Assembly: GCF_900638025.1 (NCBI RefSeq) | Contig: NZ_LR134481.1 | Span: 248,001 to 312,000, forward strand | DNA length: 64,000 nt | Direction: 5' to 3' | Source: Haemophilus parainfluenzae | GTDB taxonomy: Bacteria; Pseudomonadota; Gammaproteobacteria; Enterobacterales; Pasteurellaceae | Shown: piece after piece, positions 28,705 through 37,675 of the stretch | How the letters are laid out: every line of letters starts with the position of its first letter | Numbering within the stretch: position 1 is the first letter of the stretch | The notes under the pieces: model-generated | Told to the model about the DNA's origin: nothing | The model's input: the letters and a program-made list of their open reading frames with translations, nothing else | Databases searched by the model: none | Translations under genes and position numbers: made by a program

Positions 28705-29559
28705 TTAGTGAGCTTTAGTTAAATAACGTTGGAATAAGCCGATACAAACTGCGCCGCCCACAATGTTGCCCAACGTTACGGGAATTAAATTCTTCACAAT
28801 GAAATGATAAAGATCTAAGTCTGCATATTTCATTGGATCCACACCAATTTGTTGCCAAAATTCTGGTGTACTAAAATGAGCTGTGATAATGCCTAGTGGA
28901 ATCATAAACATATTTGCCACACAGTGTTCAAAACCTGATGCGACAAATAAACCAATCGGCATGATCATAATAAATGCTTTGTCTGTAACAGTTTTACCGG
29001 AATAAGACATCCATACCGCTACACACACCATAATGTTACATAAAATACCAAGGTTAAATGCTTCAAACCAAGTATGATGAATCTTATGTTGAGCGGTTGC
29101 CAAAATGGTTAAACCCCATTGACCATTTGCTGCCATGGTTTGTCCTCCAAACCAAATCACCGCAGCAATAAATAAACCGCCTATGAAGTTGCCCAAATAT
29201 ACTACAATCCAATTTCGAATCATTTGGGTTGTGGTTATTTTTCCGCCTACACGGGCAACTAAGGTTAAAGTAGAAGAGGTGAATAATTCTGAACCTAAAA
29301 TCACCACCATAATTACGCCCAAGGAGAAGACTAATCCACCAACTAACTTGGTTAATCCCCAAGGCGCTCCTGCGCTTGCTGTTTGTGTCGTCGTATAGAA
29401 TACAAAGGCTAAAGCAATACAAGCCCCAGCACTAATACCAGACAGAAATGATAAAAATGGGCGTTTTTGCGCTTTATACGCAGCAACGCTTTCAGCATAA
29501 TCCGTTGCTTCAACTGGTGTGAGAGCAACAGAAGATTGATTTAAATTTTCTGATGCCAT
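28705..29559 (-). CDS. focA: Formate channel FocA
   Basis: 284 aa from the ATG at 29559, which has GGAG 7 nt upstream; an upstream in-frame TTG (29571) is less likely. Six membrane segments and FNT-family signatures: GGLFIAAVIWFGG, NILCNIMVCVAVWM-like region and FVASGFEHCVANM (contains the conserved gating His region). It exports or imports formate made by PflB. First gene of focA-pflB. Confidence 0.94.
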   Translation of the reverse strand: MASENLNQSSVALTPVEATDYAESVAAYKAQKRPFLSFLSGISAGACIALAFVFYTTTQTASAGAPWGLTKLVGGLVFSLGVIMVVILGSELFTSSTLTLVARVGGKITTTQMIRNWIVVYLGNFIGGLFIAAVIWFGGQTMAANGQWGLTILATAQHKIHHTWFEAFNLGILCNIMVCVAVWMSYSGKTVTDKAFIMIMPIGLFVASGFEHCVANMFMIPLGIITAHFSTPEFWQQIGVDPMKYADLDLYHFIVKNLIPVTLGNIVGGAVCIGLFQRYLTKAH

Positions 29560-29682
29560 ATCTAACTCCAAATAGTTGGTTTATTATTTCTTATACTACA
29601 ACATAGGTATTCCTATACCCATTTGGTATTCTACTCTCTTATAAAACCATTGCAAGAAATCCCCAACTTATTCTAAAAAAAT

Positions 29683-29696
29683 TTGATATTTTGCAA
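29683..29696. promoter_or_regulatory. Candidate FNR box upstream of focA-pflB
   Basis: TTGATATTTTGCAA: the TTGAT half-site is perfect and spacing is four, but the second half is TGCAA rather than ATCAA. It lies about 125 bp before the focA start. FNR control of this operon is known in enterobacteria; here it is inferred. Confidence 0.4.
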
Positions 29697-29723
29697 GTTT
29701 TGGTAAATTTTATCTTCAAATAC

Positions 29724-29756
29724 AAAAAAAGCGAGATATCACTATCCCGCTTTTTA
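29724..29756 (-). terminator. Terminator after comE1
   Basis: GCGAGATA / TATCCCGC arms flanked by A and T runs. The single mismatch becomes a G-U wobble only in minus-strand RNA, showing the minus orientation is the functional one. Confidence 0.8.
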
Positions 29757-29773
29757 TGTATAAATAACGCAAA

Positions 29774-30124
29774 TTAAAACGCGATACGATCGCGGTTTTT
29801 CTCTAAGGTTGCTTTACCAATGCCTTGTACTTCAAGCAATTGTTCTGCCATAGTGAAATTACCGTGCTTTTCACGATACTGTACAATGGCTTCCGCCTTT
29901 TTCGCACCAATACCAATTAGCGCTTTTTGAATTTCTGATGCGCTGGCGGTATTGATATTTAATTTATCACTCACTGCTTGTTGTGTCGTTTGTGATGCAG
30001 TTTGTTGCTGAACTTGCGCTTGAGGTTGAGCCTGTTCAGCCACTTGTTCTTCTGCAAACACTTGCGAGCTCAACATTGTGGTTGCAACAAATAATGAACT
30101 AAATAAATGTTTTATCAATTTCAT
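29774..30124 (-). CDS. comE1: Competence DNA receptor ComE1/ComEA (helix-hairpin-helix)
   Basis: 116 aa from the ATG at 30124, chosen because a clean signal peptide follows (cleavage near FAEEQ). A Gln-rich linker (about 25-50) leads to the ComEA HhH domain: [49 protein letters not shown]. It binds incoming DNA in the periplasm during transformation. A perfect CRP-S palindrome lies about 95-115 bp upstream, so it belongs to the Sxy/CRP competence regulon. Confidence 0.92.
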   Translation of the reverse strand: MKLIKHLFSSLFVATTMLSSQVFAEEQVAEQAQPQAQVQQQTASQTTQQAVSDKLNINTASASEIQKALIGIGAKKAEAIVQYREKHGNFTMAEQLLEVQGIGKATLEKNRDRIAF

Positions 30125-30217
30125 AAAAATGCCCTTTATTAATAAAAAGTACCGTTGATTTATATCAACAGCGACATTTTTAAGAAACACCAAAAACACG
30201 CAAGAAATTGACCGCAC

Positions 30218-30239
30218 TTTTGCGATCCTGATCGCAAAA
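30218..30239. promoter_or_regulatory. CRP-S competence regulatory site for comE1
   Basis: TTTTGCGATC and GATCGCAAAA are perfect 10-bp arms around a CT spacer. This is the Haemophilus CRP-S consensus (TGCGA/TCGCA core), which needs both CRP and Sxy. An uptake core (30211-30219) overlaps its left end by two bases. Confidence 0.92.
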
Positions 30240-30268
30240 ATTACATTTAAGTAAATGAAAAAACGACC

Positions 30269-30586
30269 TTAGCGCACCACCACTGCCGTGCCACTTGCAA
30301 TCACCATAAACATGCTTTTCGTGCCTACCGTTGTGTAGTTAACTTCCACGCCAACAATGGCATTAGCACCTAAGGCGTATGCTTTTTCTTCCAGTTCTTT
30401 CAACGCATCTTGACGCGCGCGACTAATACGACGCTCATAAACACTAGAACGCCCACCAATCACATCTGTGATGCCAGCAAAAAAATCACGCATGAAGTTT
30501 GCACCCGCAATCACCTCACCGAAGACGACTTGTTTGTATTCTACGATTTGTTTCCCTTCAACACTAGGGGTTGTTGTCACAATCAT
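30269..30586 (-). CDS. ybjQ: YbjQ family (UPF0145) protein
   Basis: 105 aa. Conserved features: [61 protein letters not shown]. It is a small oligomeric protein family sometimes labelled heavy-metal-binding; function is unproven. Single domain at the usual length. It lies upstream of comE1 but the CRP-S site in between suggests separate regulation. An uptake core (30617) is just upstream. Confidence 0.9.
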   Translation of the reverse strand: MIVTTTPSVEGKQIVEYKQVVFGEVIAGANFMRDFFAGITDVIGGRSSVYERRISRARQDALKELEEKAYALGANAIVGVEVNYTTVGTKSMFMVIASGTAVVVR

Positions 30587-30624
30587 TTTGTATCCTTAAA
30601 TTCTCGTTAAAAATTAACCGCACT

Positions 30625-31224
30625 TTAGACGCTTAATTTTGATTTTAAAATGGCTAACGCCTTAGCACGATGAGAAATTTTCTTTTTCTCTACGGTTTCT
30701 AATTCTGCAAAAGTACAACCTTTTTCAGGGCTAAAAAAGAGCGAATCGTAACCAAAGCCGTTTTCACCTCGTTCTTCATAAATGATATTCCCTTCACATT
30801 CACCTTGAGCAATGATCGGAGAAGGATCACTTGGGTATTGTAATAACACAATCGTACTCACAAATTTTGCTTGGCGACGTTCAGTTGGTACATCAGCTAA
30901 TTCTGCCAGTAATTTTTCACGATTTTTCGCATCGGCTTCCTCACCATCTACACCCGCATAGCGTGCAGAATACAATCCTGGCGCACCATTTAACACATCC
31001 ACCACAAGACCGGAATCATCTGCAATAGCCGGTAAACCTGATTTTTCAGATGCATAACGCGCTTTCAGGATCGCATTTTCGACAAACGTTAAGCCAGTTT
31101 CCTCTGGGCTTTCGATGCCTAAATCCGTTTGAGCAATCACTTCAAAACCGAAATCGGCTAATACGTCTGCCATTTCTTTTACTTTGCCTTTATTGCCCGT
31201 GGCAAGCACAATTTTTTGCTTCAT
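30625..31224 (-). CDS. rdgB: dITP/XTP pyrophosphatase (RdgB/HAM1)
   Basis: 199 aa. Removes non-canonical purine triphosphates (ITP, XTP) from the pool. [10 protein letters not shown] at the start, [26 protein letters not shown] (in part, about 64-90), FGYDSLFF and SHRAKAL are family signatures. The start at 31224 has GAGGAA upstream; the frame opens 5 codons earlier. The stop overlaps an uptake core at 30617-30625. Confidence 0.95.
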   Translation of the reverse strand: MKQKIVLATGNKGKVKEMADVLADFGFEVIAQTDLGIESPEETGLTFVENAILKARYASEKSGLPAIADDSGLVVDVLNGAPGLYSARYAGVDGEEADAKNREKLLAELADVPTERRQAKFVSTIVLLQYPSDPSPIIAQGECEGNIIYEERGENGFGYDSLFFSPEKGCTFAELETVEKKKISHRAKALAILKSKLSV

Positions 31225-31290
31225 GATTCTGTTCCTCATATCAAATATTGTCTTATTCTAGCACCTCACCAAAAATTTTCGGAATAAATA

Positions 31291-31321
31291 TTGACTTTAA
31301 CCTTAGGTCAAGGTTTATGAT
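31291..31321 (+). promoter_or_regulatory. MerR-family-type promoter with 19-bp spacer and dyad operator
   Basis: TTGACT (31291-31296) and TATGAT (31316-31321) are separated by 19 bp instead of 17. The spacer holds AACCTT-N5-AAGGTT (31299-31315), a perfect dyad. Over-long spacers with a centred dyad are the hallmark of MerR-family activators; the CCTT/AAGG arms are closest to CueR-type copper operators. Confidence 0.72.
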
Positions 31322-31355
31322 TCGTGCTCATTCAGTTATCACATAGGAGAAAAAC

Positions 31356-31727
31356 ATGAAAAAACTTATGACTTTTATCACACTTAGCGCTGCTGCAGTT
31401 TCAATTTATGCCCAAGCTAATGAACAACCGCATCAAGCACACATGAATATGCCAATGTCGACAGATTCTGCAATGCAACAAGAATTAATGCAAGGTATGA
31501 GTCAAATGCATCAAGACATGATGGCAGCTGCGCAATATAAAGATCCTGATGTTGCTTTTGCAGCAGGTATGTTGCCACACCATATTGGCGCAGTAAAAAT
31601 GGCGGAAGTTGAATTAAAATACGGAAAAGATCCTGAGATGCGTAAGCTTGCTGAGAATATTATTAACGCTCAACAGGCAGAAATTGAACAAATGCAAAAA
31701 TGGCTTAAAGTGCACAATAAAAAATAA
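31356..31727 (+). CDS. Periplasmic DUF305 protein, Met/His-rich
   Basis: 123 aa. A signal peptide (cleavage near YAQA-NEQ) is followed by a segment crowded with Met and His (HQAHMNMPM, MQGMSQMHQDMM). The DUF305 helical core carries MLPHHIGAVKMAE, whose HH-x4-M pattern is shared with copper-binding CopM-like proteins. Good SD (AGGAG). The MerR-type promoter 35 bp upstream suggests metal induction, most plausibly copper or silver. No regulator or efflux pump is adjacent. Metal binding is inference from composition and family. Confidence 0.85.
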   Translation: MKKLMTFITLSAAAVSIYAQANEQPHQAHMNMPMSTDSAMQQELMQGMSQMHQDMMAAAQYKDPDVAFAAGMLPHHIGAVKMAEVELKYGKDPEMRKLAENIINAQQAEIEQMQKWLKVHNKK

Positions 31728-31736
31728 AATAACACA

Positions 31737-31768
31737 AAAAAAGTGCGGTAAATTAACCGCACTTTTTT
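31737..31768. terminator. Bidirectional terminator from paired uptake sequences
   Basis: AAGTGCGGT (31741-31749) and ACCGCACTT (31756-31764) face each other with extra A and T runs, between the convergent DUF305 gene and ispH. Confidence 0.85.
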
Positions 31769-31775
31769 AATAGAA

Positions 31776-32720
31776 TTAGTTTACTTCTTTTATTCGTAGC
31801 TCTTTTGGCACTTCAAAGAACATATTCTCTTCTAAGCCTTGAAGCTCTTCGATACTATCCGCACCAAATTCTTTTAATCGAGCAATCACGGATTGCACCA
31901 ACTCTTCTGGTGCTGAGGCGCCCGCTGTTACGCCAATTGTTTCAACGCCTTCAAACCAATCTGCTGCCACATCATTTGGATCATCAATCAATTTTGATTT
32001 CACACCCATACGCGATGCCAACTCAGCTAAACGATTAGAATTCGATGAGTTTTTAGAGCCTACAACGACCACTAAATCACATTGTTTCGCTAATTCACGC
32101 ACTGCTTCTTGGCGATTGGTTGTAGCATAGCAAATATCGTTTTTATGTGGGCCTTGAATAGCTGGATATTTGTCTTTCAATGCACTGATAGTTTCCGCCG
32201 TATCATCAAGAGAAAGCGTAGTTTGTGTCATAAAGGTTAAATCATCATTTTCTTGAACCGGCAAACGAGCAATATCTTCCACGCTTTCAATTAAGAAAAT
32301 ACCACCTTCCTCGTTGTTGTACTGTCCCATTGTGCCTTCCACTTCGGGATGGCCTTTGTGTCCGATCAAAATCGCTTTCGTCCCTTTACGGCTCGCACGA
32401 GCCACTTGCATATGTACTTTGGTTACCAATGGACAAGTTGCATCAAATACTTTTAACTGACGATCTTTCGCTTCCTGACGAACAGCTTGTGATACGCCGT
32501 GGGCGGAAAAAATCACAATGGCACCATCTGGCACTTCGCTCAGTTCTTCTACAAAAATAGCCCCACGCTCACGCAAACCATTCACCACAAAACGGTTATG
32601 CACCACTTCATGACGTACATAAATTGGTGCACCATGAATTTCAAGTGCTAATTCAACAATGCTAATGGCTCGATCGACACCCGCGCAAAATCCGCGAGGG
32701 TTAGCTAAAATTATCTTCAT
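31776..32720 (-). CDS. ispH: 4-hydroxy-3-methylbut-2-enyl diphosphate reductase
   Basis: 314 aa, last enzyme of the MEP isoprenoid pathway. The three cluster cysteines are visible: PRGFCAGV (Cys12), [11 protein letters not shown] (about 96) and [11 protein letters not shown] (about 197). His/Glu motifs such as [10 protein letters not shown] are intact. It overlaps lspA by four bases (ATGA), a translationally coupled pair, as in H. influenzae. Confidence 0.97.
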   Translation of the reverse strand: MKIILANPRGFCAGVDRAISIVELALEIHGAPIYVRHEVVHNRFVVNGLRERGAIFVEELSEVPDGAIVIFSAHGVSQAVRQEAKDRQLKVFDATCPLVTKVHMQVARASRKGTKAILIGHKGHPEVEGTMGQYNNEEGGIFLIESVEDIARLPVQENDDLTFMTQTTLSLDDTAETISALKDKYPAIQGPHKNDICYATTNRQEAVRELAKQCDLVVVVGSKNSSNSNRLAELASRMGVKSKLIDDPNDVAADWFEGVETIGVTAGASAPEELVQSVIARLKEFGADSIEELQGLEENMFFEVPKELRIKEVN

Positions 32721-33208
32721 TTTTGACTGCTCTTTTTATCACCTTTAAAGGCATCTAATGCTAATAAACCCGCACCAATACAAATCGCAATATCTGCCAC
32801 ATTGAATACCGGATAATGATAAATATCCCAATAAAAATCTAAGAAATCCACCACAAAACCGTTATACGCACGGTCCACCATATTGGCTAATGCGCCACCG
32901 ATAATCAGTGCATAAGCTGAATTTTGTAATCTTTGCTCTGCCGAATTATTTTTCATAAAGTAAGCCAGCATTAAAGAAATCCCAATCGCAAGCACGATAA
33001 AGAAATATTTCTGCCAGCCATCATGCTCAGCTAAAAAGCTAAATGCCGCACCGTAATTACGTACGTAGGTTAAATTAAAAATGGGTAATAGGTTCACGCT
33101 TTCATATAAATCAAAGCGTTGCACTACAATATATTTGGTCAGTAAATCAAGGATAAAAGCGACCGCACTTATCCAAAGGAATGAAAGTCCTGTTTTATTT
33201 TTTGTCAT
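32717..33208 (-). CDS. lspA: Lipoprotein signal peptidase (signal peptidase II)
   Basis: 163 aa, four membrane helices. It cleaves prolipoprotein signals before the lipidated Cys, so it processes the OapB, protein E and YgiB lipoproteins encoded in this window. Catalytic aspartates are in [10 protein letters not shown] (about 115) and [11 protein letters not shown] (about 135). Overlaps ispH by four bases. One uptake core is inside (33162). Confidence 0.95.
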   Translation of the reverse strand: MTKNKTGLSFLWISAVAFILDLLTKYIVVQRFDLYESVNLLPIFNLTYVRNYGAAFSFLAEHDGWQKYFFIVLAIGISLMLAYFMKNNSAEQRLQNSAYALIIGGALANMVDRAYNGFVVDFLDFYWDIYHYPVFNVADIAICIGAGLLALDAFKGDKKSSQK

Positions 33209-33287
33209 AGGAAATTATCTGTCTTTATAAATGGACGATGATTTTAGCAACTCGAACAACCTTTATAAAGTAAAAGGCATCAAATCA

Positions 33288-33316
33288 TAAAAGGCGAACA
33301 CATTGGTTCGCCTTGC
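33288..33316 (-). terminator. Terminator after glmU
   Basis: AAGGCGAAC / GTTCGCCTT (33291-33299, 33306-33314) with a 6-base loop; the T-run on the minus side is weak. The stem sequence is nearly the same as that of the typA/rdgC terminator. Confidence 0.7.
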
Positions 33317-33324
33317 AATGTTAA

Positions 33325-34695
33325 TTACTTTTTCTTCACCGGTCTTTGCCAACCTTGAATATGACGTTGTGGCACACGAGTAATCACCAGCTCATCTTTC
33401 TCAATATTTTGAGTGATCGTTGAACCAGCCCCAATGGTTGCGCCATCTGCGACGGTAACAGGCGCGACTAATTGTGTATCCGATCCAACAAATACATTGT
33501 TACCAATGATTGTTTTAAATTTATTTGCACCGTCATAGTTACAAGTAATGACACCTGCACCAATGTTACAGTTCTCTCCGATTTCGGTATCACCTACATA
33601 AGTGAGATGATTTACTTTAGAACCTTTACCTACTGTAGATTTTTTAATTTCCACGAAGTTGCCCACATGGGTTTCAGCCGCTAATTCAGCACCTGGACGT
33701 AAACGAGAGAATGGACCAATCGCCGCTTTTGCACCAATTGTGGCATCTTCTAAAACAGAATAAGGCTTGATCTCAACATCGTCACCAATAGTCACATTTT
33801 TCAATACACAGCCAGCGCCAATTTTTACTCGATCACCTAAACGTACATTGCCTTCCACAATCACGTTCACATCAATTTCAACATCTTTACCGTGTTCTAA
33901 TGTACCACGTAAATCAAAACGCTCTGGGTCAATTAACATCACGCCTGCAAGTAAAAGTTTTTCTGCTTGTTTACGTTGATAAAAACGCTCTAATGCAGCA
34001 AGTTGTAAACGGTTATTGGCACCTTCTACTTCCATAAATTCAGAGGCTTGAACGGCAGTAACCTGACAACCATCCTGGTTGGCTAAACCAATCACATCCG
34101 TTAAATAAAACTCGCCTTGTGCATTGTTATTTTTCACACGAGAAAGCCAGTTTTTGAAATGCGCACCATCAGCCACTAACACGCCAGTATTTACTTCTTG
34201 GATTTTTAATTGCTCTGCGTTGGCATCTTTTTGTTCTACGATCGCCACCACATTGCCATTTTCACGAATAATACGACCATAACCCGTTGGGTTATCTAAA
34301 TTCACCGTGAGCAATGCAATCCCATTTTCCGGTTTCGCTGCAATGAGTTTTTCCAATGTTTCTTTGGTCACCAATGGTGCATCACCATATAAAATCACAA
34401 TATTTTCATCATCTTTGAAGAATGGTGCAGCTTGTTGAACCGCATGGGCAGTACCTAATTGTTCTGCTTGAACGACCCAGTTCACACTTTCATTTGCCAA
34501 ACGCTCACGCATTAATTCGCCACCGTGACCGTAAATCAAATGCACGTTTTCCGCACCTAATTGATTTGCCGTATCAATCACATGTTTTACCATTGGTTTT
34601 CCTGCCACTTTATGTAAGACTTTTGGTAAATCAGAATACATACGAGTGCCTTTACCGGCCGCTAAAATCACAACACTTAATGCTTTATTTGTCAT
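33325..34695 (-). CDS. glmU: Bifunctional GlcNAc-1-P uridyltransferase / GlcN-1-P acetyltransferase
   Basis: 456 aa, makes UDP-GlcNAc for peptidoglycan and LPS. The N-terminal uridyltransferase has [18 protein letters not shown] (about 11). The linker is near 230, and the C-terminal left-handed beta-helix shows hexapeptide turns, [18 protein letters not shown] and [11 protein letters not shown], including the acetyltransferase His region. Full length and alone between its terminator and the divergent fucR. Confidence 0.97.
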   Translation of the reverse strand: MTNKALSVVILAAGKGTRMYSDLPKVLHKVAGKPMVKHVIDTANQLGAENVHLIYGHGGELMRERLANESVNWVVQAEQLGTAHAVQQAAPFFKDDENIVILYGDAPLVTKETLEKLIAAKPENGIALLTVNLDNPTGYGRIIRENGNVVAIVEQKDANAEQLKIQEVNTGVLVADGAHFKNWLSRVKNNNAQGEFYLTDVIGLANQDGCQVTAVQASEFMEVEGANNRLQLAALERFYQRKQAEKLLLAGVMLIDPERFDLRGTLEHGKDVEIDVNVIVEGNVRLGDRVKIGAGCVLKNVTIGDDVEIKPYSVLEDATIGAKAAIGPFSRLRPGAELAAETHVGNFVEIKKSTVGKGSKVNHLTYVGDTEIGENCNIGAGVITCNYDGANKFKTIIGNNVFVGSDTQLVAPVTVADGATIGAGSTITQNIEKDELVITRVPQRHIQGWQRPVKKK

Positions 34696-34746
34696 AAATT
34701 CTTCTCTTCTTGATAAAAAATTTTTGGGCGTATTCTATCGTAGAAA

Positions 34747-34810
34747 GGGTTGAATGATAAGTTGTTTATCTTTTTAAGAAAATCCTATAATAGAAAAAAC
34801 TTTTCAACCC
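34747..34810. promoter_or_regulatory. fucR promoter bracketed by an inverted repeat (candidate operator)
   Basis: TTGTTT (34762-34767), an 18-bp spacer and TATAAT (34786-34791) form the fucR promoter. GGGTTGAA (34747-34754) and TTCAACCC (34803-34810) flank it symmetrically, 48 bp apart, as expected for a repressor that loops or brackets its own promoter. Confidence 0.5.
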
Positions 34811-34822
34811 ATAGAGGTACGC

Positions 34823-35572
34823 ATGCGTAATCGAGACGAAATCATCTTACAACTACTAAATCACCAAGGGAAAGTTAGTGTGCAAGAACTTGCCCAGCAA
34901 TGCGAAATGTCAGTAGAGACCATTCGTAGAGATCTTAATCGATTAGAAAAAAAAGGTTTACTCTATCGCATTCATGGTGGCGCTGTTAGCGGAAAAACGA
35001 ATGATATAGGATCTTTTTTTCAAATACGACAACATATCAATGCTGCAGCCAAAAGACATATTGCCCAAAATGCCCTTGAATTACTTTATGAAAATGCTGT
35101 GATTGGCCTTGATGCAAGCTCCACCAGTTGGTACTTTGCATATCTCATGCCTGATATCCCCTGCACGGTTGTGACAAACTCAATTTTTAACATCAATGCT
35201 CTCGTAAATAAGCCCAATATCAAAACAATAGTGACTGGTGGAGTTTACTCTCCAAAATATGAAGCTTTCTATGGGCCTTTATCCGAATATTTATTACAGC
35301 GCTTACATATCAATTTTTCTATTCTTTCCTGCTCAGGCATTGATAACGAAGGTAATATTTGGGAATCAAACGAACTCAATGCCTCACTAAAACGAAAAAT
35401 GATGGAAGCATCAGAAAAATGCTATTTACTTGCAGATCAGTCAAAATTTGAGAAAAAAAGCCTCATACAATTAAGCGAGCTAAATAAAATGGATACCATT
35501 TTTACGGATTCCCCCCTTTCGCCACTCTTACAACAATATTGTGATAAAACAGATACAATGACTGTTTTATAG
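34823..35572 (+). CDS. fucR: DeoR-family regulator of fucose catabolism
   Basis: 249 aa. N-terminal winged HTH (VSVQELAQQCEMSVETIRRDL, residues about 18-38, then RIHGGA) and a C-terminal DeoR sensor domain (GLDASSTSWYFAYL, TGGVYSPKYEAFYGP). By family it senses a phosphorylated sugar, probably fuculose-1-phosphate. It stands directly upstream of fucI on the same strand, with a hairpin and a CRP site between. Own promoter at 34762-34791. Confidence 0.92.
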   Translation: MRNRDEIILQLLNHQGKVSVQELAQQCEMSVETIRRDLNRLEKKGLLYRIHGGAVSGKTNDIGSFFQIRQHINAAAKRHIAQNALELLYENAVIGLDASSTSWYFAYLMPDIPCTVVTNSIFNINALVNKPNIKTIVTGGVYSPKYEAFYGPLSEYLLQRLHINFSILSCSGIDNEGNIWESNELNASLKRKMMEASEKCYLLADQSKFEKKSLIQLSELNKMDTIFTDSPLSPLLQQYCDKTDTMTVL

Positions 35573-35611
35573 ATAAATATGCCCGAATTGACTGTTTTTA
35601 GGATAAAAATA
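35559..35611 (+). repeat. Direct repeat between fucR and fucI, candidate FucR operator
   Basis: TGACTGTTTTATAGATAAATA (35559-35579, read here as TGACTGTTTT..ATAAATA) recurs as TGACTGTTTTTAGGATAAAA from 35589. The two copies are 30 bp apart, about three helical turns, one face of the DNA. The first copy overlaps the fucR stop codon. Confidence 0.4.
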
Positions 35612-35625
35612 AGAAAATCGGGCAT
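35580..35625 (+). terminator. Weak hairpin after fucR
   Basis: ATGCCCGA / TCGGGCAT with a 30-base loop. No clear T-run follows, so termination is uncertain. Confidence 0.35.
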
Positions 35626-35652
35626 CTACTTTATAAAAAAATAATTCTTTTG

Positions 35653-35668
35653 TGTGATCTCTTTCACA
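35653..35668. promoter_or_regulatory. CRP site (canonical CRP-N) of the fuc operon
   Basis: TGTGATCTCTTTCACA matches the CRP consensus at all ten half-site bases with the correct 6-base spacer. It is centred about 136 bp before the fucI start; a TATCTT -10-like box lies at 35696-35701. Confidence 0.88.
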
Positions 35669-35796
35669 AATCTGAAATCTACTTTGCATTTCGTCTATCT
35701 TATTACATTCTTTTTATCAAAAATAATACTAAGTTAAGTTGATATCAGCTTATTCACCTTTCATCATAAATGTTAAACGTAAGGAGGATTTTTATA

Positions 35797-37566
35797 ATGA
35801 CATCTTTCGCTCAATCAAATCGTGTAAAAATTGGTATTCGTCCAACTATTGATGGGCGTCGTATGGGAGTTCGAGAATCATTAGAAGAACAAACCATGCA
35901 AATGGCCAAATCTGTTGCTGAGTTATTGCAAACTCACATTCGTCACACCGATGGTTCCTTCGTGGAATGTGTGATTGCTGACACCTGTATCGGTGGTGTT
36001 GCTGAAGCAGCCGCTTGCGCAGAAAAATTTAAACTCAATAATGTTGGTTTAACAATTACGGTTACCCCTTGTTGGTGCTACGGTTCCGAAACTATCGACA
36101 TGGATCCGCACATGCCGAAAGCTATTTGGGGTTTTAACGGCACTGAACGTCCAGGAGCAGTTTATCTTGCTGCCGCTCTTGCTGGCCATTCTCAACTAGG
36201 GTTACCGGCTTTCTCTATTTATGGCACCGAAGTACAAGAAGCAGATGACACTAGTATTCCTGCCGATGTTAAAGAAAAACTATTACGCTTCGCACGTGCT
36301 GGTCTTGCCGTTGCAACTATTCGCGGCAAATCCTACTTATCTATCGGTTCCGTTTCCATGGGTATCGCCGGTTCTATCGTCAACCAACAATTCTTCCAAG
36401 AATACCTCGGCATGCGTAACGAATATGTGGACATGACCGAAATCAAACGCCGCTTGGATCGCAAAATTTACGATCAGGAAGAAGTGGATTTAGCGCTTTC
36501 TTGGGTGAAACAATATTGCAAAGATGGGATTGACGTAAACAGCCCCGAAAATCAACGCTCACCGGAAGAACGCGCTGAACTTTGGGAAAATGTGGTGAAA
36601 ATGACCATCATTGCCCGTGATTTAATGGTGGGTAATCCGAAATTAGCTAAATTAAACTTTGGTGAAGAAGCACTTGGTCATAACGCCATTGCTGCCGGTT
36701 TCCAAGGTCAACGCCATTGGACCGATCATTTACCGAACGGCGACTTTATGGAAGCCATCCTAAACTCCACCTACGATTGGAATGGCGTACGTCCTCCATA
36801 CATTCTTGCAACAGAAAACGATAGTTTAAACGCAGTCTGTATGTTACTTGGTAATCAACTCACCGGTCAGGCTCAAATCTTTGCCGACGTACGGACTTAC
36901 TGGAGCCCAGATTCCGTAGAACGCGTTACCGGTTTCCGTCCGGAACAAGGCTTCTTGCATTTAATTAACTCAGGATCTGCTGCCCTTGACGGTACAGGTC
37001 AACATCAAGACGCCAATGGCAATCCGATCATCAAACCTGCATGGGAAGTCACGGAAGAAGACGGCAAACGTTGTTTGGAACATACCCGTTGGTGTCCTGC
37101 GGTACACGAATACTTCCGTGGGGGCGGTTTATCTTCTCAATTCTTAACCAAAGGTGGCATGCCGTTCACCATGCACCGCATTAACCTCATCAAAGGCTTA
37201 GGCCCTGTGCTACAAATTGCCGAAGGTTGGTCTATTGATTTACCGAAAGAAGTCAATGATGCCCTTGACCATCGTACAAACGAAACCTGGCCGACGACTT
37301 GGTTTACGCCTCGTTTAACTGGTAAAGGGGCATTTACTGATGTTTATTCTGTAATGGCGAACTGGGGAGCTAACCACTGTGTAGCCACTTACGGACACAT
37401 CGGTGCTGATCTCATCACGCTAGCTTCAATGTTGCGTATTCCTGTTTGCATGCACAACGTTGAAGATGCCAATGTGTTCCGCCCAAGCTCTTGGAACGGT
37501 TTTGGTCAAGACAAAGAAGGTCAAGACTACCGCGCCTGCCAAAACTTTGGACCACTTTATAAATAA
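35797..37566 (+). CDS. fucI: L-fucose isomerase
   Basis: 589 aa, hexameric Mn2+-dependent isomerase converting L-fucose to L-fuculose. Very close to the E. coli enzyme: [37 protein letters not shown] (in part), [20 protein letters not shown] (in part), ATENDSLN and PVCMHNVE. The start at 35797 has AAGGAGG 9 nt upstream; an earlier in-frame ATG at 35770 lacks one. First structural gene of the operon, behind the CRP site. Confidence 0.97.
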   Translation: MTSFAQSNRVKIGIRPTIDGRRMGVRESLEEQTMQMAKSVAELLQTHIRHTDGSFVECVIADTCIGGVAEAAACAEKFKLNNVGLTITVTPCWCYGSETIDMDPHMPKAIWGFNGTERPGAVYLAAALAGHSQLGLPAFSIYGTEVQEADDTSIPADVKEKLLRFARAGLAVATIRGKSYLSIGSVSMGIAGSIVNQQFFQEYLGMRNEYVDMTEIKRRLDRKIYDQEEVDLALSWVKQYCKDGIDVNSPENQRSPEERAELWENVVKMTIIARDLMVGNPKLAKLNFGEEALGHNAIAAGFQGQRHWTDHLPNGDFMEAILNSTYDWNGVRPPYILATENDSLNAVCMLLGNQLTGQAQIFADVRTYWSPDSVERVTGFRPEQGFLHLINSGSAALDGTGQHQDANGNPIIKPAWEVTEEDGKRCLEHTRWCPAVHEYFRGGGLSSQFLTKGGMPFTMHRINLIKGLGPVLQIAEGWSIDLPKEVNDALDHRTNETWPTTWFTPRLTGKGAFTDVYSVMANWGANHCVATYGHIGADLITLASMLRIPVCMHNVEDANVFRPSSWNGFGQDKEGQDYRACQNFGPLYK

Positions 37567-37624
37567 CCTATGACTGGCGCAAGCTTCCCTAACTTGCGCC
37601 ATCATCCCATAAAAATTCAAATAC

Positions 37625-37663
37625 AAGTGCGGCTGAAAAACAAATGAATTTTAAACCGCACTT
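37625..37663 (+). terminator. Uptake-sequence hairpin between fucI and fucK
   Basis: AAGTGCGG (37625-37632) pairs with CCGCACTT (37656-37663). No T-run follows, so it may stabilise or attenuate rather than end the transcript. The fucK SD (GGAG) begins four bases later. Confidence 0.5.
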
Positions 37664-37675
37664 AGGAGAGCTTTT

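Noticed and set aside
35580..35625. Riboswitch between fucR and fucI
   Set aside because: Only one weak stem with a 30-base AT loop is present; no conserved aptamer-like core is visible.
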